A DNA stretch of 50,596 nt, taken from DATJOQ01 sp050010455. Lineage in GTDB: Bacteria; Desulfobacterota; Binatia; Binatales; Binataceae. Shown here piece after piece: positions 18,154-27,720 of the stretch (its first letter is position 1; each line of letters begins with the position of its first letter). Below the pieces are notes generated by a model that was not told the origin of the DNA, made no database searches, and was given only the letters and a program-made list of their open reading frames with translations. The stretch lies in contig JBEKLA010000002.1 of the NCBI GenBank assembly GCA_050010455.1, positions 1-50,596 on the forward strand. The letters are read 5' to 3'. The translations under genes were made by a program, and so were the position numbers.

Positions 18154-19152
18154 TCACTTGGCGCACGCGCCGGATTCCCGATAATAGGCGATCGCGCGAG
18201 CCAGCGCGTCATCGATCGAACGCGGCGCGTAGCCCAGCTCTCGATTCGCCTTGCCCGAATCGAAGAACATACGCTTGCGCGCCATCCGCACCGCGGTCAG
18301 GCTCGCTCGCGGCTCGCGCTTGGTTATGGTTCGCGCGACCGCTTCCGCCGCGAGCGCGAAGGCGTAAGCGAACGCGTACGGGATCTTGAGCTTCGGTGCG
18401 GGAACACCGGAAATCGCCGCCAGACGCTGAAACACTTCGCCAAGCGTCAGGTTCTCGCCGCCCAGGATGTACTTTTCGCCGATCTTGCCGCGCTGCGCGG
18501 CGAGCAGATGGCCGCGCGCGACATCTTCGACGTCGACGAGATTCAGGCCGGTGTCGAGGTACGCCGGCATGCGGGCGTTCAGGAAATCGACGATAACTCG
18601 TCCCGTTGGCGTGGGCTTGTAATCGAACGGACCGACCGGCGTCGAAGGATTGACAATCACCACCGGCAGGCCGGCGCGTGCGGCCTCGACCGCGGCTTGC
18701 TCGGCGAGGAACTTGGAACGTTTGTACGCGCCGACCATGTCCTCGATCGAAACCGGAACGTCCTCGCGGCCGGGACCGTCCGGCGGAATTCCGAGCGTAC
18801 CGACGGTGCTGGTATGAATCACTTTCGCGACGTTGGCGCGCCGCGCGGCAGCGAGCACGTTTCTGGTGCCGTCGAGATTGGTGGCGTACATCGGCGCTTC
18901 ATCCAGCAGCCACAGCCGATAGTCAGCCGCGACATGATAGATCTCGTCACACCCCTCGGCAGCGCGCGCGACGGAATCAGGATCGCGCAAGTCGCCGACC
19001 AACGGTTCGCAGTTGACGCCGCGCAAAGTGCGAACGTCGGCGCCGGCGCGGAGCAGAACGCGGACGGTGCGGCCTTCCTGAAGCAGCGCGCGAACGACGT
19101 GGCATCCGACGAAGCCGTTGCCTCCAGTTACCAGCGCTCTACGTCCGGCCAT
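18154..19152 (-). CDS. hpnA: Hopanoid-associated sugar epimerase/dehydrogenase HpnA
   Basis: 332 residues, extended SDR. LVTGGNGFVGCHVV is the NAD(P) loop; the catalytic pair lies in GAYKRSKFLAE (Tyr-x3-Lys); HTSTVGTLG and NPSTPVGPFDYKPTPTGR are typical of the HpnA subgroup. HpnA is conserved in hopanoid loci as a putative NAD-dependent sugar or hopanoid dehydrogenase; its reaction is not established. Start is 3 bases after the stop of hpnE, so translation is likely coupled. Confidence 0.9.
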   Translation of the reverse strand: MAGRRALVTGGNGFVGCHVVRALLQEGRTVRVLLRAGADVRTLRGVNCEPLVGDLRDPDSVARAAEGCDEIYHVAADYRLWLLDEAPMYATNLDGTRNVLAAARRANVAKVIHTSTVGTLGIPPDGPGREDVPVSIEDMVGAYKRSKFLAEQAAVEAARAGLPVVIVNPSTPVGPFDYKPTPTGRVIVDFLNARMPAYLDTGLNLVDVEDVARGHLLAAQRGKIGEKYILGGENLTLGEVFQRLAAISGVPAPKLKIPYAFAYAFALAAEAVARTITKREPRASLTAVRMARKRMFFDSGKANRELGYAPRSIDDALARAIAYYRESGACAK

Positions 19153-19155
19153 CGC

Positions 19156-20538
19156 TCAGCCCCTCGCTTCCGAGCGCGCGCTCTCGACGCGAGCGATCAC
19201 GGCGGCCGCCGCCGCGCGGCCGGAAATCACCGCGCTCTCGATCGTTGCGGGCAGGCCGGTTTGGATCCAATCGCCGGCGAGGAACAGATTGGGGATCGGC
19301 GTCACCGTGCCCGGACGGATCGCGTGCGAATCGGGCGCCGGCGCCATCGTCGCCTGTTTCTCCTTGAGCACCAGCGCTTTTATTACCTTGGCCTCGCGCG
19401 CCGCAGGCACCATCGCGCGGAGGTCGTCCATCACCTGGTCGAGCAACTCTTCGTTCGACCGATCGACCAGCGCGCGTGCCCCGCTGATCACGAAGCTGAG
19501 ATATCCGGGATGATGGTCGCCGCTTTGAGCGAAAATCTTGCGTTTGTTGAATAGCCACTGAGTAGTGGTGCCGATGAATCCGACAAAAGCGGAATCGATT
19601 ACTTCGCGATCCAGCCAGACGTGAACGCAGATAATCGGCGAGTATCGCAGCCCGGTTATGCGCGCGAAGAACGGATCGTCAGCGATGCCCGGTGGCAGCA
19701 TCTGCAGCAAAGGTCCCCACGGCACCGCCGCGATAAAGTTGGCAGCATTGAGGCTGCCGCCATCGCGCAATCGGACGCGCTCGATTACGCCGCCGACGCC
19801 GAGTTCGAGCGCTTCGACGCCGGTGCGCGACGTCACCACGCCGTCGCGACGCTGGATAAACTCCGCGGCGGCAGCGCAATAAAGATCGCTCAGCCCGACC
19901 TTGGAGTAGACGAAGGCCGAGTCGCGGCGGCGCGCGAAGAAGGCGCGTTTCAGCACCTCGGCAAGCGGCGCCGATGATGCGAGTTTCGGCTCTTCGTTCA
20001 GCGTCGCGATAGTCAGCGGATACCAAAAGCTCTGGCGCGCGCGTTCCGACTGGCCCAGACGGTCCATAAGAGTTGCGACGTCGGTTTGTTCGAGCGCGGG
20101 GTGATCCGAGCGGCGCATTGCGAGCAGTCGTAATCCAGCCCGCAGGAGGCTCGCTCTTTCGCGGAGACTCAGATGTCCGTAGCGCAGCACGGCGGCGGTC
20201 ATATGGAACGGGCCGGGTAGGCGCCCGGTGCGAAGGGTCGCGCGCGCTCCGCCTGGTGCGACCATTTCGATCTCGAGATTTTCGAGGAAGACCAGCTTGT
20301 CGTAAGTGCCAATCTTTTTGAGGAAATCGAGCGTCTCGGCGTAGCATCCCATCAGCACGTGCTGGCCATTATCGACGAAATCACCGCTCTCAGGATCGAT
20401 AAACGAGTAGGCGCGGCCGCCCAGCGCCGGCTTGCGCTCGAGTACCGCGACGCGAAAGCCGCGCTCGGCCAGCGCGACGCCTGCGCTCAGGCCGGCGAAG
20501 CCTCCGCCGATTACAACCACGTCGCGGTCGTCCGCCAT
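19156..20538 (-). CDS. hpnE: Squalene-forming FAD oxidoreductase HpnE
   Basis: 460 residues, amine-oxidase/phytoene-desaturase fold. The N-terminus VVVIGGGFAGLSAGVAL with VLERKPALGGRAYSF binds FAD; the C-terminal NLFLAGDWIQTGLPATIE is the second FAD segment. HpnE reduces hydroxysqualene from HpnC to squalene, the last step of the HpnCDE route used in place of a eukaryote-type squalene synthase. hpnD lies 9 bases upstream and hpnA 3 bases downstream on the same strand. Confidence 0.93.
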   Translation of the reverse strand: MADDRDVVVIGGGFAGLSAGVALAERGFRVAVLERKPALGGRAYSFIDPESGDFVDNGQHVLMGCYAETLDFLKKIGTYDKLVFLENLEIEMVAPGGARATLRTGRLPGPFHMTAAVLRYGHLSLRERASLLRAGLRLLAMRRSDHPALEQTDVATLMDRLGQSERARQSFWYPLTIATLNEEPKLASSAPLAEVLKRAFFARRRDSAFVYSKVGLSDLYCAAAAEFIQRRDGVVTSRTGVEALELGVGGVIERVRLRDGGSLNAANFIAAVPWGPLLQMLPPGIADDPFFARITGLRYSPIICVHVWLDREVIDSAFVGFIGTTTQWLFNKRKIFAQSGDHHPGYLSFVISGARALVDRSNEELLDQVMDDLRAMVPAAREAKVIKALVLKEKQATMAPAPDSHAIRPGTVTPIPNLFLAGDWIQTGLPATIESAVISGRAAAAAVIARVESARSEARG

Positions 20539-20547
20539 CGGGCTTTG

Positions 20548-21444
20548 CTAGCGCGCGAGAGACCAGCGGTGCGCGCTGGCCCACGCGCGTCCGACCAGGA
20601 AGAGCTTGCGCGGCGTTGACAGTCGATGGCGGTGGTCGAGCACGCGATAGTTCGAATCGACGATCTGCCGCAGGATCGCACCGTAGATAAGACGCATCGC
20701 CTCCGCCGCCAGCAGCGTTGGGCGGTCCTCGGCCGGCAGTGCCCGCTCGGCCTGTTCGTAATATGATTGCGCGCGCTCGGCCTCGAATCGCATCAGGCGC
20801 TCGAAGCGATCGCTGTGCGTGGCGGCGAGGATTTCCTGTTCACTGACGCCGAAGCGCGCCAGGTCTTCGAGCGGCAGATAAATCCGCCCGCGGGCCGCGT
20901 CTTCGCTCACGTCGCGCAGGATATTGGTGAGTTGAAAGGCGATGCCGAGGTTCTCCGCGTACAGGCGCGTTTGCTGGTTGCGATAGCCGAAGATCTCGAT
21001 GCAGATCAAACCCACCGCTGAGGCGACGCGATAGCAGTAAAGGCGGAGCTCGTCGAAAGTTGAGTAACGTTTGCGCTCCAGGTCCATCTCGACGCCGGCG
21101 ATCACTTCCTCGAACCAGCGCCGCGGGATGTTGAAGCGCGCGGCGCTGTCGGCCAGCGCGCGCGAGATAGCTCGGGTCGGCGCACCGCCGTAAACGCGAT
21201 CGAGTTCTTCGCGCCAGCGCGCGAGAAGGCTTGCCGCGTCACCGATAGTCTCGTCGTCGGCGATATCGTCGATGAAGCGGCAGAAGGCATAAACGGAATA
21301 GAGCGCGCGGCGGCGCTCGGCCGCCAGCAGCATGAACGCATAGTAGAAGTTGGAAGAAGAGCGGCGGGTTATTTCGGCGCAGCGCGCGAAATCCGCCTCA
21401 AGCTGGCGCGAATCAATCGCGCTTATCGCTGCATCCGGAGCCAA
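20548..21444 (-). CDS. hpnD: Presqualene diphosphate synthase HpnD
   Basis: 298 residues if it starts at TTG 21444, which has GGAGG nine bases upstream; an ATG at 21471 lies inside hpnC and has no ribosome site. Trans-isoprenyl diphosphate synthase (squalene/phytoene) fold with both aspartate-rich motifs, FCRFIDDIADDE and NILRDVSEDAARGRIYLP. HpnD joins two farnesyl diphosphates to presqualene diphosphate. It forms a coupled trio with hpnC upstream (4-base gap) and hpnE downstream. Phytoene synthases share the motifs, but the HpnC/HpnE pairing settles the role. Confidence 0.92.
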   Translation of the reverse strand: MAPDAAISAIDSRQLEADFARCAEITRRSSSNFYYAFMLLAAERRRALYSVYAFCRFIDDIADDETIGDAASLLARWREELDRVYGGAPTRAISRALADSAARFNIPRRWFEEVIAGVEMDLERKRYSTFDELRLYCYRVASAVGLICIEIFGYRNQQTRLYAENLGIAFQLTNILRDVSEDAARGRIYLPLEDLARFGVSEQEILAATHSDRFERLMRFEAERAQSYYEQAERALPAEDRPTLLAAEAMRLIYGAILRQIVDSNYRVLDHRHRLSTPRKLFLVGRAWASAHRWSLAR

Positions 21445-21448
21445 GTGC

Positions 21449-22348
21449 TCAGACCTCCAACCGCCCGCCAAGCGCGTGCCATCCGAGCTTCAGGTAGTCG
21501 AATTTGCTTAGCGTCGGACGCCGGCGGAAAACGTCGTAATCAACTTTTTCGATCGCGCGCAGGATGGCAAGCCCGCCGCCCGCGAACATCAGGATGTCGC
21601 GCTTAAGACGCCTGTCGACGAGGCCGCTCAGCGCCGCGCCGCTGCGCAGCAGATCGCGCGCGAACGCGACTTCGTGTGCCATCAGCTCGGCAAAATTACG
21701 ATTGACGACTGCGCGATCGAGTTCCTCGACGCTGTAGCCGAATCGCTCCATATCGCGGCGCGGAAAATAGATTCGCCCTTTGGCGCGATCGATCGCGACG
21801 TCCTGCCAGAAGTTGGCTAGCTGCAAGCCGCTGCAGATCCGATCGGAGAGTTCCTGGCGCTCAGAGTCGCGATAGCCGAATAGGTATAGCACCAGCCGCC
21901 CGACCGGATTGGCGGAGTAACGGCAGTAGCCCAGCACGTCCTCGATAGTATCGAAGCCTTTGAAATCGACGTCCGAGCGGAACGCGCGCAGCAGGTCGGC
22001 GAACGGCTCGCGCGGGATATTGAAGCGCATAACAGTGTCGGCAAGGGCCACGAACACCGGATGGCGCGGCGTGCCAGCGTAAGCGAGGTCGAGTTCGCGC
22101 TCCCATCCGTCGAGCTTGGCGAGGTCATGCTCTTCGTCGGCGAAGTCGTCGGCCATTCGCGAGTAAGCGTAGATGGCATACATGTGCGGGCGCATCGCGC
22201 GCGGCATCAGCCACGACGCAATCGTGAAATTTTCGTAATGGGAACGGGCGAGCCGCGCGCACCACTCGTAGGCGTCGGCGAGCGCCTGCTCCGGCGCCGG
22301 CGCGATGCCGGCGCGACCGTGCTCGGCAATCGCGCGCTCCGAGGCCAT
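21449..22348 (-). CDS. hpnC: Hydroxysqualene synthase HpnC
   Basis: 299 residues from the ATG of MASERAIAE, placed 5 bases after the dxr stop; an earlier ATG at 22393 would overlap dxr. First aspartate motif in YSRMADDFADEEHD and second in NFWQDVAIDRAKGRIYFP; HpnC-type sequences have this FWQDV form while HpnD has LRDV. HpnC converts presqualene diphosphate to hydroxysqualene. The divergence between this copy and hpnD shows they are distinct subfamilies, not a recent duplication. Confidence 0.92.
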   Translation of the reverse strand: MASERAIAEHGRAGIAPAPEQALADAYEWCARLARSHYENFTIASWLMPRAMRPHMYAIYAYSRMADDFADEEHDLAKLDGWERELDLAYAGTPRHPVFVALADTVMRFNIPREPFADLLRAFRSDVDFKGFDTIEDVLGYCRYSANPVGRLVLYLFGYRDSERQELSDRICSGLQLANFWQDVAIDRAKGRIYFPRRDMERFGYSVEELDRAVVNRNFAELMAHEVAFARDLLRSGAALSGLVDRRLKRDILMFAGGGLAILRAIEKVDYDVFRRRPTLSKFDYLKLGWHALGGRLEV

Positions 22349-22353
22349 CGCGT

Positions 22354-23508
22354 TCAGGCTGCGATCAGCTCGCGCGCCGCCGCGCGGGCCCATCGGTCAA
22401 CCTCAAGCGAGTCCTCGAGGCTCGGGGCGGGCCGACAGTCATGGCGTTGCATGACAGCTTCGATGTGACGCGGGATATCGACGAACCGAACCCTATTTGC
22501 CAGAAAGGCCGCCACCAACTCTTCGTTCGCGGCATTGAGGCACGCAGGCATCGTGCCGCCCGCATCCAGCGCCTCGTACGCCAGCCGCAGACACGAGAAC
22601 CGTTCGAGATCGGGAGCTTCGAAGGTTAGCTTCGCGCACTCCAGCAACGAGAGCGGCTTCAGATGGGTGAGCGGCAGACGCTCGGGATAGGCGAGGGCGT
22701 AAGCAACCGGTATCGCCATGTCGGGAATCGCCATCTCGGCGATCACCGATCCGTCGATCATCTCGACCATCGAATGAATCACACTCTGTGGGTGAACCAC
22801 CACCGAGATGCGTTCGGGCGGGAGATCGAACAGCCACCGTGCTTCGATAACTTCGAGCCCCTTGTTCATCATCGTGGCCGAGTCGATCGTGATCTTGTTG
22901 CCCATGTTCCAGGTCGGATGGTTGAGCGCATCGGCGATCGTGATCGACGAAAAGCGCTCGCGGGGAAGCTCGCGGAACGGTCCGCCCGACGCGGTCAGGA
23001 CGACACGCTTCACCGTCGCGCGATCGCGTCCTTCCAGGCATTGAAAAATCGCGTTGTGCTCGCTGTCGACCGGAAGCAATCGGACGCCGCGAGCGCGGGC
23101 GGCGCTTGTTACCAGCTCGCCCGCAACGACCATGACTTCCTTATTGGCGAAAGCGATATCTTTGCCGGCTTCGATCGCGCCCAGCGTCGGACGCAGCCCG
23201 AGTGCACCCACCATCGCCGAGACCACCATTTCGGCCTCGGGATGAGTCGCGACAGCGAGCGCGCCCTCCGGGCCGGACGTGATCTTGACTTCAGCCGGTC
23301 CCAGGACGGCGCGGAGCCGATGCGCAAGCTCGGCCGTCGCGACTGATACCAACTCGGGATGGAAGCGTCGAATCTGTTTGGCCAGCAGTTCGAGATTATT
23401 CCCTGCCGCCAATGACGCGACGCGAAAGCGATCGCTGAAGCGGCCCACCACATCCAGCGTGGTCACTCCCACGGAGCCGGTGGAGCCGAGTATCGCGAGC
23501 GTCTTCAT
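22354..23508 (-). CDS. dxr: 1-deoxy-D-xylulose 5-phosphate reductoisomerase
   Basis: 384 residues, full family length. NADPH loop ILGSTGSVGVTTLDVV at the N-terminus; metal/substrate residues in PVDSEHNAIFQCL, TASGGPFREL and the NHPTWNMGNKITIDSAT plus MMNKGLEVIEA block. Dxr commits the MEP pathway to isoprenoids, making 2-C-methylerythritol 4-phosphate. Its place between shc and hpnC, with 16 bases to shc, puts precursor supply under the same transcript as hopanoid synthesis, which is less common than a house-keeping location. Confidence 0.96.
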   Translation of the reverse strand: MKTLAILGSTGSVGVTTLDVVGRFSDRFRVASLAAGNNLELLAKQIRRFHPELVSVATAELAHRLRAVLGPAEVKITSGPEGALAVATHPEAEMVVSAMVGALGLRPTLGAIEAGKDIAFANKEVMVVAGELVTSAARARGVRLLPVDSEHNAIFQCLEGRDRATVKRVVLTASGGPFRELPRERFSSITIADALNHPTWNMGNKITIDSATMMNKGLEVIEARWLFDLPPERISVVVHPQSVIHSMVEMIDGSVIAEMAIPDMAIPVAYALAYPERLPLTHLKPLSLLECAKLTFEAPDLERFSCLRLAYEALDAGGTMPACLNAANEELVAAFLANRVRFVDIPRHIEAVMQRHDCRPAPSLEDSLEVDRWARAAARELIAA

Positions 23509-23524
23509 CGAATTCGCACACGCC

Positions 23525-25564
23525 CTACGAGTGCATTTCAGCGAGGCGGCGGCGGAAGCGGCCCAACGCCATCAGCGGAAAGTAGTGCGGGTACAAGTAA
23601 TAACGCAAATAGAAATGATTCGGAAATCCGGTGCCGGTGAAGGCCTGTTCGTCCCAGGCGCCAAAGGCATTCTGGCGTTCCACCAGCCATCTGACGCCGC
23701 TTCTCACGTTGTCGCTGATAGCGTCTTCGCCCGCCAGCAGGCCGATCAACGCCCATGCGGTTTGCGACGCGGTGCTTTCGCCGCGGCCGTGCCAGAACGG
23801 GTCCTTGTCGCTAAGGCAGCTTTCGCCCCATCCGCCGTCGGGATTCTGCCTTTGCTTGAGCCATCGCACCGCGCGCTGGATCCATTCTTGATTGAGGTCT
23901 ACGCCGATCGCGCGCAATCCCGCCAGGGCGGAGAAAGTGCCGTAAATATAATTGACGCCCCATCGCCCCCACCACGAGCCGTCGATTTCCTGCTCGCGCT
24001 TGAGCCAATCGATAGCGCGGCGCGCTGTTGGATGTTCGGCGCGATAGCCCAGCGCGCCCATCATCTCCAGAACCCGCCCGGTAAGATCGGGGCAGCTTGG
24101 ATCGGTGACCGCCTCGACGTCGGCGAATGGCGCCTGACTAAGCCAGTGCGAGTCGTTGTCAACGTCGAAGGCAGCGAACCCGCCGTCGCGCGACTGCATG
24201 CCGATCACCCAGTTGCAACCGGCGCGAATCGCACGTTCCTTGGCCTCGCGATCGCCGATCGCGGTGCTAGCCAGCACGCACAGAATTACAGCCGAATCGT
24301 CCACGTCGGGGTAATGATCGTTGAAAAACTGGAATGCCCATCCGCCCGGCTCGAGGTCTGGCCGTTTGACCGACCAATCGCCGCGTCTGAAAACCTGATT
24401 GTCCAGGAACCATCTGGCCACTTTGGCGAGCGATTCGTCACGCGGGCTGAGATCGGATTCAAGCAGCGCCTTGGCGGCCAACGCGCTATCCCAGTTGGGG
24501 GATACGCACGGCATGCACAGCGCTTTGTCGCCGAAGTCCCAGATCAGCTCGCGCGAGGCTTCGAGCGCTTTGCGGACCACGGGATGCTCGTTGCGGTAGC
24601 CGAGCGCCTTGAGCGCCATCGTGCTCAGCAAGTAGCAAGGCTCGATTCCGCCCCACGAGCCATTGGCGTCCTGACGCTGTAGAATCCAGCTTTCAGCGCG
24701 CTGGATGGCGCGATCGCGCAAGCCCTTGAGATGGTGGCGATCATAGAACTTGAGCAGCTTGTCCGCGATGTTGAGCGCGTTGCGCAGCGACAGCAGCCGT
24801 CGGCCGCGGAGCGTGGCGAACTTGGTAAAATGAGGTGGCTGGATATAAAGCTCGAGCACGCCCTCGCGATATTCGACTTTGACCGTGGGGCGCATCGCCT
24901 GCAACAGCATCAGGCCGAACACCGTGCCGCGCGCCCACGAACTTAGTTCGTACACGTTTCCCGGGGACCAGTCGGGAAGCAGCGCCAGTTCTACCGGCAC
25001 GGCGGGCGTCGCATCCCACGGCACCTGGCCCATCGCGGCCAGGTAAAAGCGCGGCAAGGTGCCTGCGGCAGCGATTCCGCCGCGAGCGAGGATCCAGCGC
25101 CGCGCTTTGGCCATCGGCTCGTCGCCGGCCCGCATGCCCGCTAGCTTAAGGGCGAAGTAGGCCTCGATGCTGCTGGAGAGATAGCCTTTGCCGCCGGCGA
25201 ACAGGTTCCAGCTACCGTCGGGCTGTTGCAATTCCAGCAGCAGGCGCTTGAGCTTGGTTTCGAGCTCCAGATCGACGACGCCCATGAAACGGTTGAAGAT
25301 GATGAACTCGGCGTTCATCTGGGCGTTGGCTTCAAGCGGCGCGTGCCAATAGCCACGTTCGTTCTGAAGCGAGAGCAGGGAGTGCTGTGCGCGCCCGATC
25401 ACGCGATCGAGTTGGGTGGGGAAATCGGCCGGCGCGGAATCGATCGCGCGAGCCGCGAAGTTCTCGGCCTGAATGATGTCGCTCATATTTCCGGGCGCGC
25501 CGTTTACAACACCCAATTTCTCGTCAGGATCCAGGCCACTCGTGTTCGGGTCCAAGGCGACCAT
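23525..25564 (-). CDS. shc: Squalene-hopene cyclase
   Basis: 679 residues from ATG 25564; ATG 25486 (MSDIIQ) is a possible later start. The protonating acid motif DVDD is at residues 420-423. QW-type repeats are visible: QDANGSWGG, SRDGGFAAFD, EIDGSWWGRWG, QNPDGGWGES. The enzyme is membrane-associated and cyclises squalene to hopene and hopanol. The gene follows the alcohol dehydrogenase with a 2-base gap and precedes dxr by 16 bases, in the middle of the hopanoid operon. Confidence 0.96.
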   Translation of the reverse strand: MVALDPNTSGLDPDEKLGVVNGAPGNMSDIIQAENFAARAIDSAPADFPTQLDRVIGRAQHSLLSLQNERGYWHAPLEANAQMNAEFIIFNRFMGVVDLELETKLKRLLLELQQPDGSWNLFAGGKGYLSSSIEAYFALKLAGMRAGDEPMAKARRWILARGGIAAAGTLPRFYLAAMGQVPWDATPAVPVELALLPDWSPGNVYELSSWARGTVFGLMLLQAMRPTVKVEYREGVLELYIQPPHFTKFATLRGRRLLSLRNALNIADKLLKFYDRHHLKGLRDRAIQRAESWILQRQDANGSWGGIEPCYLLSTMALKALGYRNEHPVVRKALEASRELIWDFGDKALCMPCVSPNWDSALAAKALLESDLSPRDESLAKVARWFLDNQVFRRGDWSVKRPDLEPGGWAFQFFNDHYPDVDDSAVILCVLASTAIGDREAKERAIRAGCNWVIGMQSRDGGFAAFDVDNDSHWLSQAPFADVEAVTDPSCPDLTGRVLEMMGALGYRAEHPTARRAIDWLKREQEIDGSWWGRWGVNYIYGTFSALAGLRAIGVDLNQEWIQRAVRWLKQRQNPDGGWGESCLSDKDPFWHGRGESTASQTAWALIGLLAGEDAISDNVRSGVRWLVERQNAFGAWDEQAFTGTGFPNHFYLRYYLYPHYFPLMALGRFRRRLAEMHS

Positions 25565-25566
25565 GA

Positions 25567-26664
25567 TTAGGGTATCACCGCGCACTTCAGAATCGCGCCG
25601 CGCTCGAGCAACTCGAACATCTCGCCCAACTCGCTCAGGCGCCGGCGGGCGTTGATGATTCGTCCGGCGTTGAGGGTCCTGTCGCGCAGCATCTCGAAGG
25701 CGAGCTTGACATCGCGGGGGCGGAAATGAAACGGCGCCAGCAGACTCAGATTGTCGTAATGCATCCGCCGCGTATCGACGCTCAGGCTGGTGTTGGCGGG
25801 GCATCCTCCGAAGAACACCACGCGTCCGCCGCGTCTCACCCAGCGCATCGACTCCTGCCATCCCGCGACCTGGCCGGTCGATTCGATCACCAGGTCGGGG
25901 CCGTGGCCGCCATTGAGGCGTGACATCTCGTGGGCGAGATCGGCTCGATCGATATCGATCACGAGATCGGCGCCCAGTTCGGCGGCCTTCTTGAGGCGAT
26001 TCTGTCGGCGGCCGGCGATCACCACCTGGCTTACGCCACGGGCCTTGAGCACGAGCAGATGCAACAGGCCAAACGGTCCCGCTCCCAGAATCAAGGCGGT
26101 TTCGAATTTCTCGGCGCGTGCCATCTCTTGAGCGTGGAGCACGCAGGACAGCGGTTCGAGCAGGGCTGCTTCTTCAAACGTCAGCGATGCGGGCTTCTTG
26201 AACGCGTTGCGCGCGACCACATGCGGCGGCAACAGGAGATAGTCGGCATAGGCGCCCAGCACCATCTGCTCCATGACTTGGGGGCAGAGATTCTCCTGAC
26301 CGCGATTGCAGTGGAAGCAATCGCCGCAGGGCGCCGTCGGCGCGGCCATGACAGAGTCGCCCACTTCGAACTTGTTCACGCCCTCGCCGACCTCGACCAC
26401 CACGCCTGAAAATTCGTGTCCGAACAGCGTCGGCAGATGGAACAGCGGATGGCCGCGGCGGAAGGTCTTCAAGTCTGTGCCGCAACTGAGCGCGCATTTG
26501 ATCGCGATCAGAACCGCGCCGGGTCCGGGACTGGGCGGTTCGAACTCGCGCAACTCCAAGCGGCCAGGGGCGACCAGCACCGCCTGACGCGGCCGTCCGG
26601 TCTCCGTCCACGTGCCCGCACGAGGCGGGCGATGATCGATTGCGATCGCGGCTTGATTATTCAC
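25567..26664 (-). CDS. Zinc-dependent alcohol dehydrogenase family protein
   Basis: 365 residues, MDR superfamily. Catalytic zinc residues in SCGTD and GHE; structural zinc cysteines CGDCFHCNRGQENLC; NAD(P) loop LILGAGPFGLLHLLVL. Starts at GTG 26664, overlapping the ispA stop as GTGA, so it is translationally coupled. No enzyme of this type has a settled hopanoid role, but its place between ispA and shc makes it a candidate for reducing ribosylhopane to bacteriohopanetetrol or oxidising a hopanol; this is inference. Sorbitol or threonine dehydrogenase-like activity is the generic alternative. Confidence 0.9.
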   Translation of the reverse strand: MNNQAAIAIDHRPPRAGTWTETGRPRQAVLVAPGRLELREFEPPSPGPGAVLIAIKCALSCGTDLKTFRRGHPLFHLPTLFGHEFSGVVVEVGEGVNKFEVGDSVMAAPTAPCGDCFHCNRGQENLCPQVMEQMVLGAYADYLLLPPHVVARNAFKKPASLTFEEAALLEPLSCVLHAQEMARAEKFETALILGAGPFGLLHLLVLKARGVSQVVIAGRRQNRLKKAAELGADLVIDIDRADLAHEMSRLNGGHGPDLVIESTGQVAGWQESMRWVRRGGRVVFFGGCPANTSLSVDTRRMHYDNLSLLAPFHFRPRDVKLAFEMLRDRTLNAGRIINARRRLSELGEMFELLERGAILKCAVIP

Positions 26665-27617
26665 AGATTTCGCTCCACCACGAAGCTTGCGATCCGGCGC
26701 AGCGCCTCGGCGCGCTCGTCGAAGGACGAGAGCGCCTGATGCGCGCGGATCACCAGGCTGCGCGCAAACTCACGCGACTGTTCGAGCCCGAGCAATGTGG
26801 GATAGGTGGCCTTGCCGCGGGCTTCGTCCTTATGCGTGCGCTTGCCCATCTGTTCGGTCGACGCCTCGACATCGAGAATGTCGTCGGCGACCTGAAAGGC
26901 GAGACCCAGCGCACGCCCGTAAGCACTCAACCTTTCCAGCTGATCCTCATCCGCCCCGCCCAGCCGAGCGCCGCCGCGAACCGCAGCCAAAAACAACGCG
27001 CCGGTCTTCTTGCTATGCAGATACTCCAATTGGTCGAGATTGGTGGGCACGCCTTCGCTCAAAATATCGATCGCTTGGCCAGCCACCATTCCTCCCGAAC
27101 CCGCCGCGTCCGCCAACTCCGCGACGACTTCCAGCACCACCGCGGGCGGCACACCTTCTCCGGAGCGGGCCAGCACCTTGAAGGCGTCAGTCAGCAGGGC
27201 ATCGCCGGCCAGCGTTGCCATCGCCTCGCCGTAGACCTTGTGATTGGTGGGCTTGCCGCGGCGCAGGTCGTCGTCGTCCATGCACGGCAGATCGTCATGG
27301 ATCATCGAGTAGGTGTGGATCATCTCGAGCGCGCAGCCGAGCCCGGTCGCGTTTTCAAGACGTCCGCCAACCGCTTCGCAAGCCGCCAGGGCCAACACCG
27401 GGCGAACCCGCTTGCCGCCGGCGAAAAGACTGTAGCGCATCGCCTCGAACAGCGATGCGGCGGAAGTTCCGGGCTGTTCAGGCAAAGCGTCCGCCAGAGC
27501 GGCCTCGATAAACCGGCAGCGCTCCTTCAGATAGTCGGCGAGGACCAAGCCGCCATCACGCGGCGACCCGGTACTCGGGCGGGAAGCTGTTACTCGATCT
27601 GACTTGGTGCTTTGCAT
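26661..27617 (-). CDS. ispA: Farnesyl/geranylgeranyl diphosphate synthase
   Basis: 318 residues of the short-chain trans-prenyltransferase family. First aspartate-rich motif DDLPCMDDDDLRRG, second VADDILDVEA, and GGKRVRPVLAL upstream. Insertion DDxxxxD type with the Met/Cys region suggests a bacterial type II FPP synthase. It makes the C15 diphosphate used by HpnD/HpnC. The first 25 residues are a poorly conserved extension. hpnH lies 103 bases upstream and the ADH gene overlaps by 4 bases downstream. Confidence 0.94.
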   Translation of the reverse strand: MQSTKSDRVTASRPSTGSPRDGGLVLADYLKERCRFIEAALADALPEQPGTSAASLFEAMRYSLFAGGKRVRPVLALAACEAVGGRLENATGLGCALEMIHTYSMIHDDLPCMDDDDLRRGKPTNHKVYGEAMATLAGDALLTDAFKVLARSGEGVPPAVVLEVVAELADAAGSGGMVAGQAIDILSEGVPTNLDQLEYLHSKKTGALFLAAVRGGARLGGADEDQLERLSAYGRALGLAFQVADDILDVEASTEQMGKRTHKDEARGKATYPTLLGLEQSREFARSLVIRAHQALSSFDERAEALRRIASFVVERNL

Positions 27618-27720
27618 CGCTTAATCGCTGGGCCCATAACCCGGACATCCGTTCGCTCAACCTCCGCGACTCAGACGCTCGGACGATCCGAACGCATCCC
27701 CTCTCGCCACCTTGACCCGC

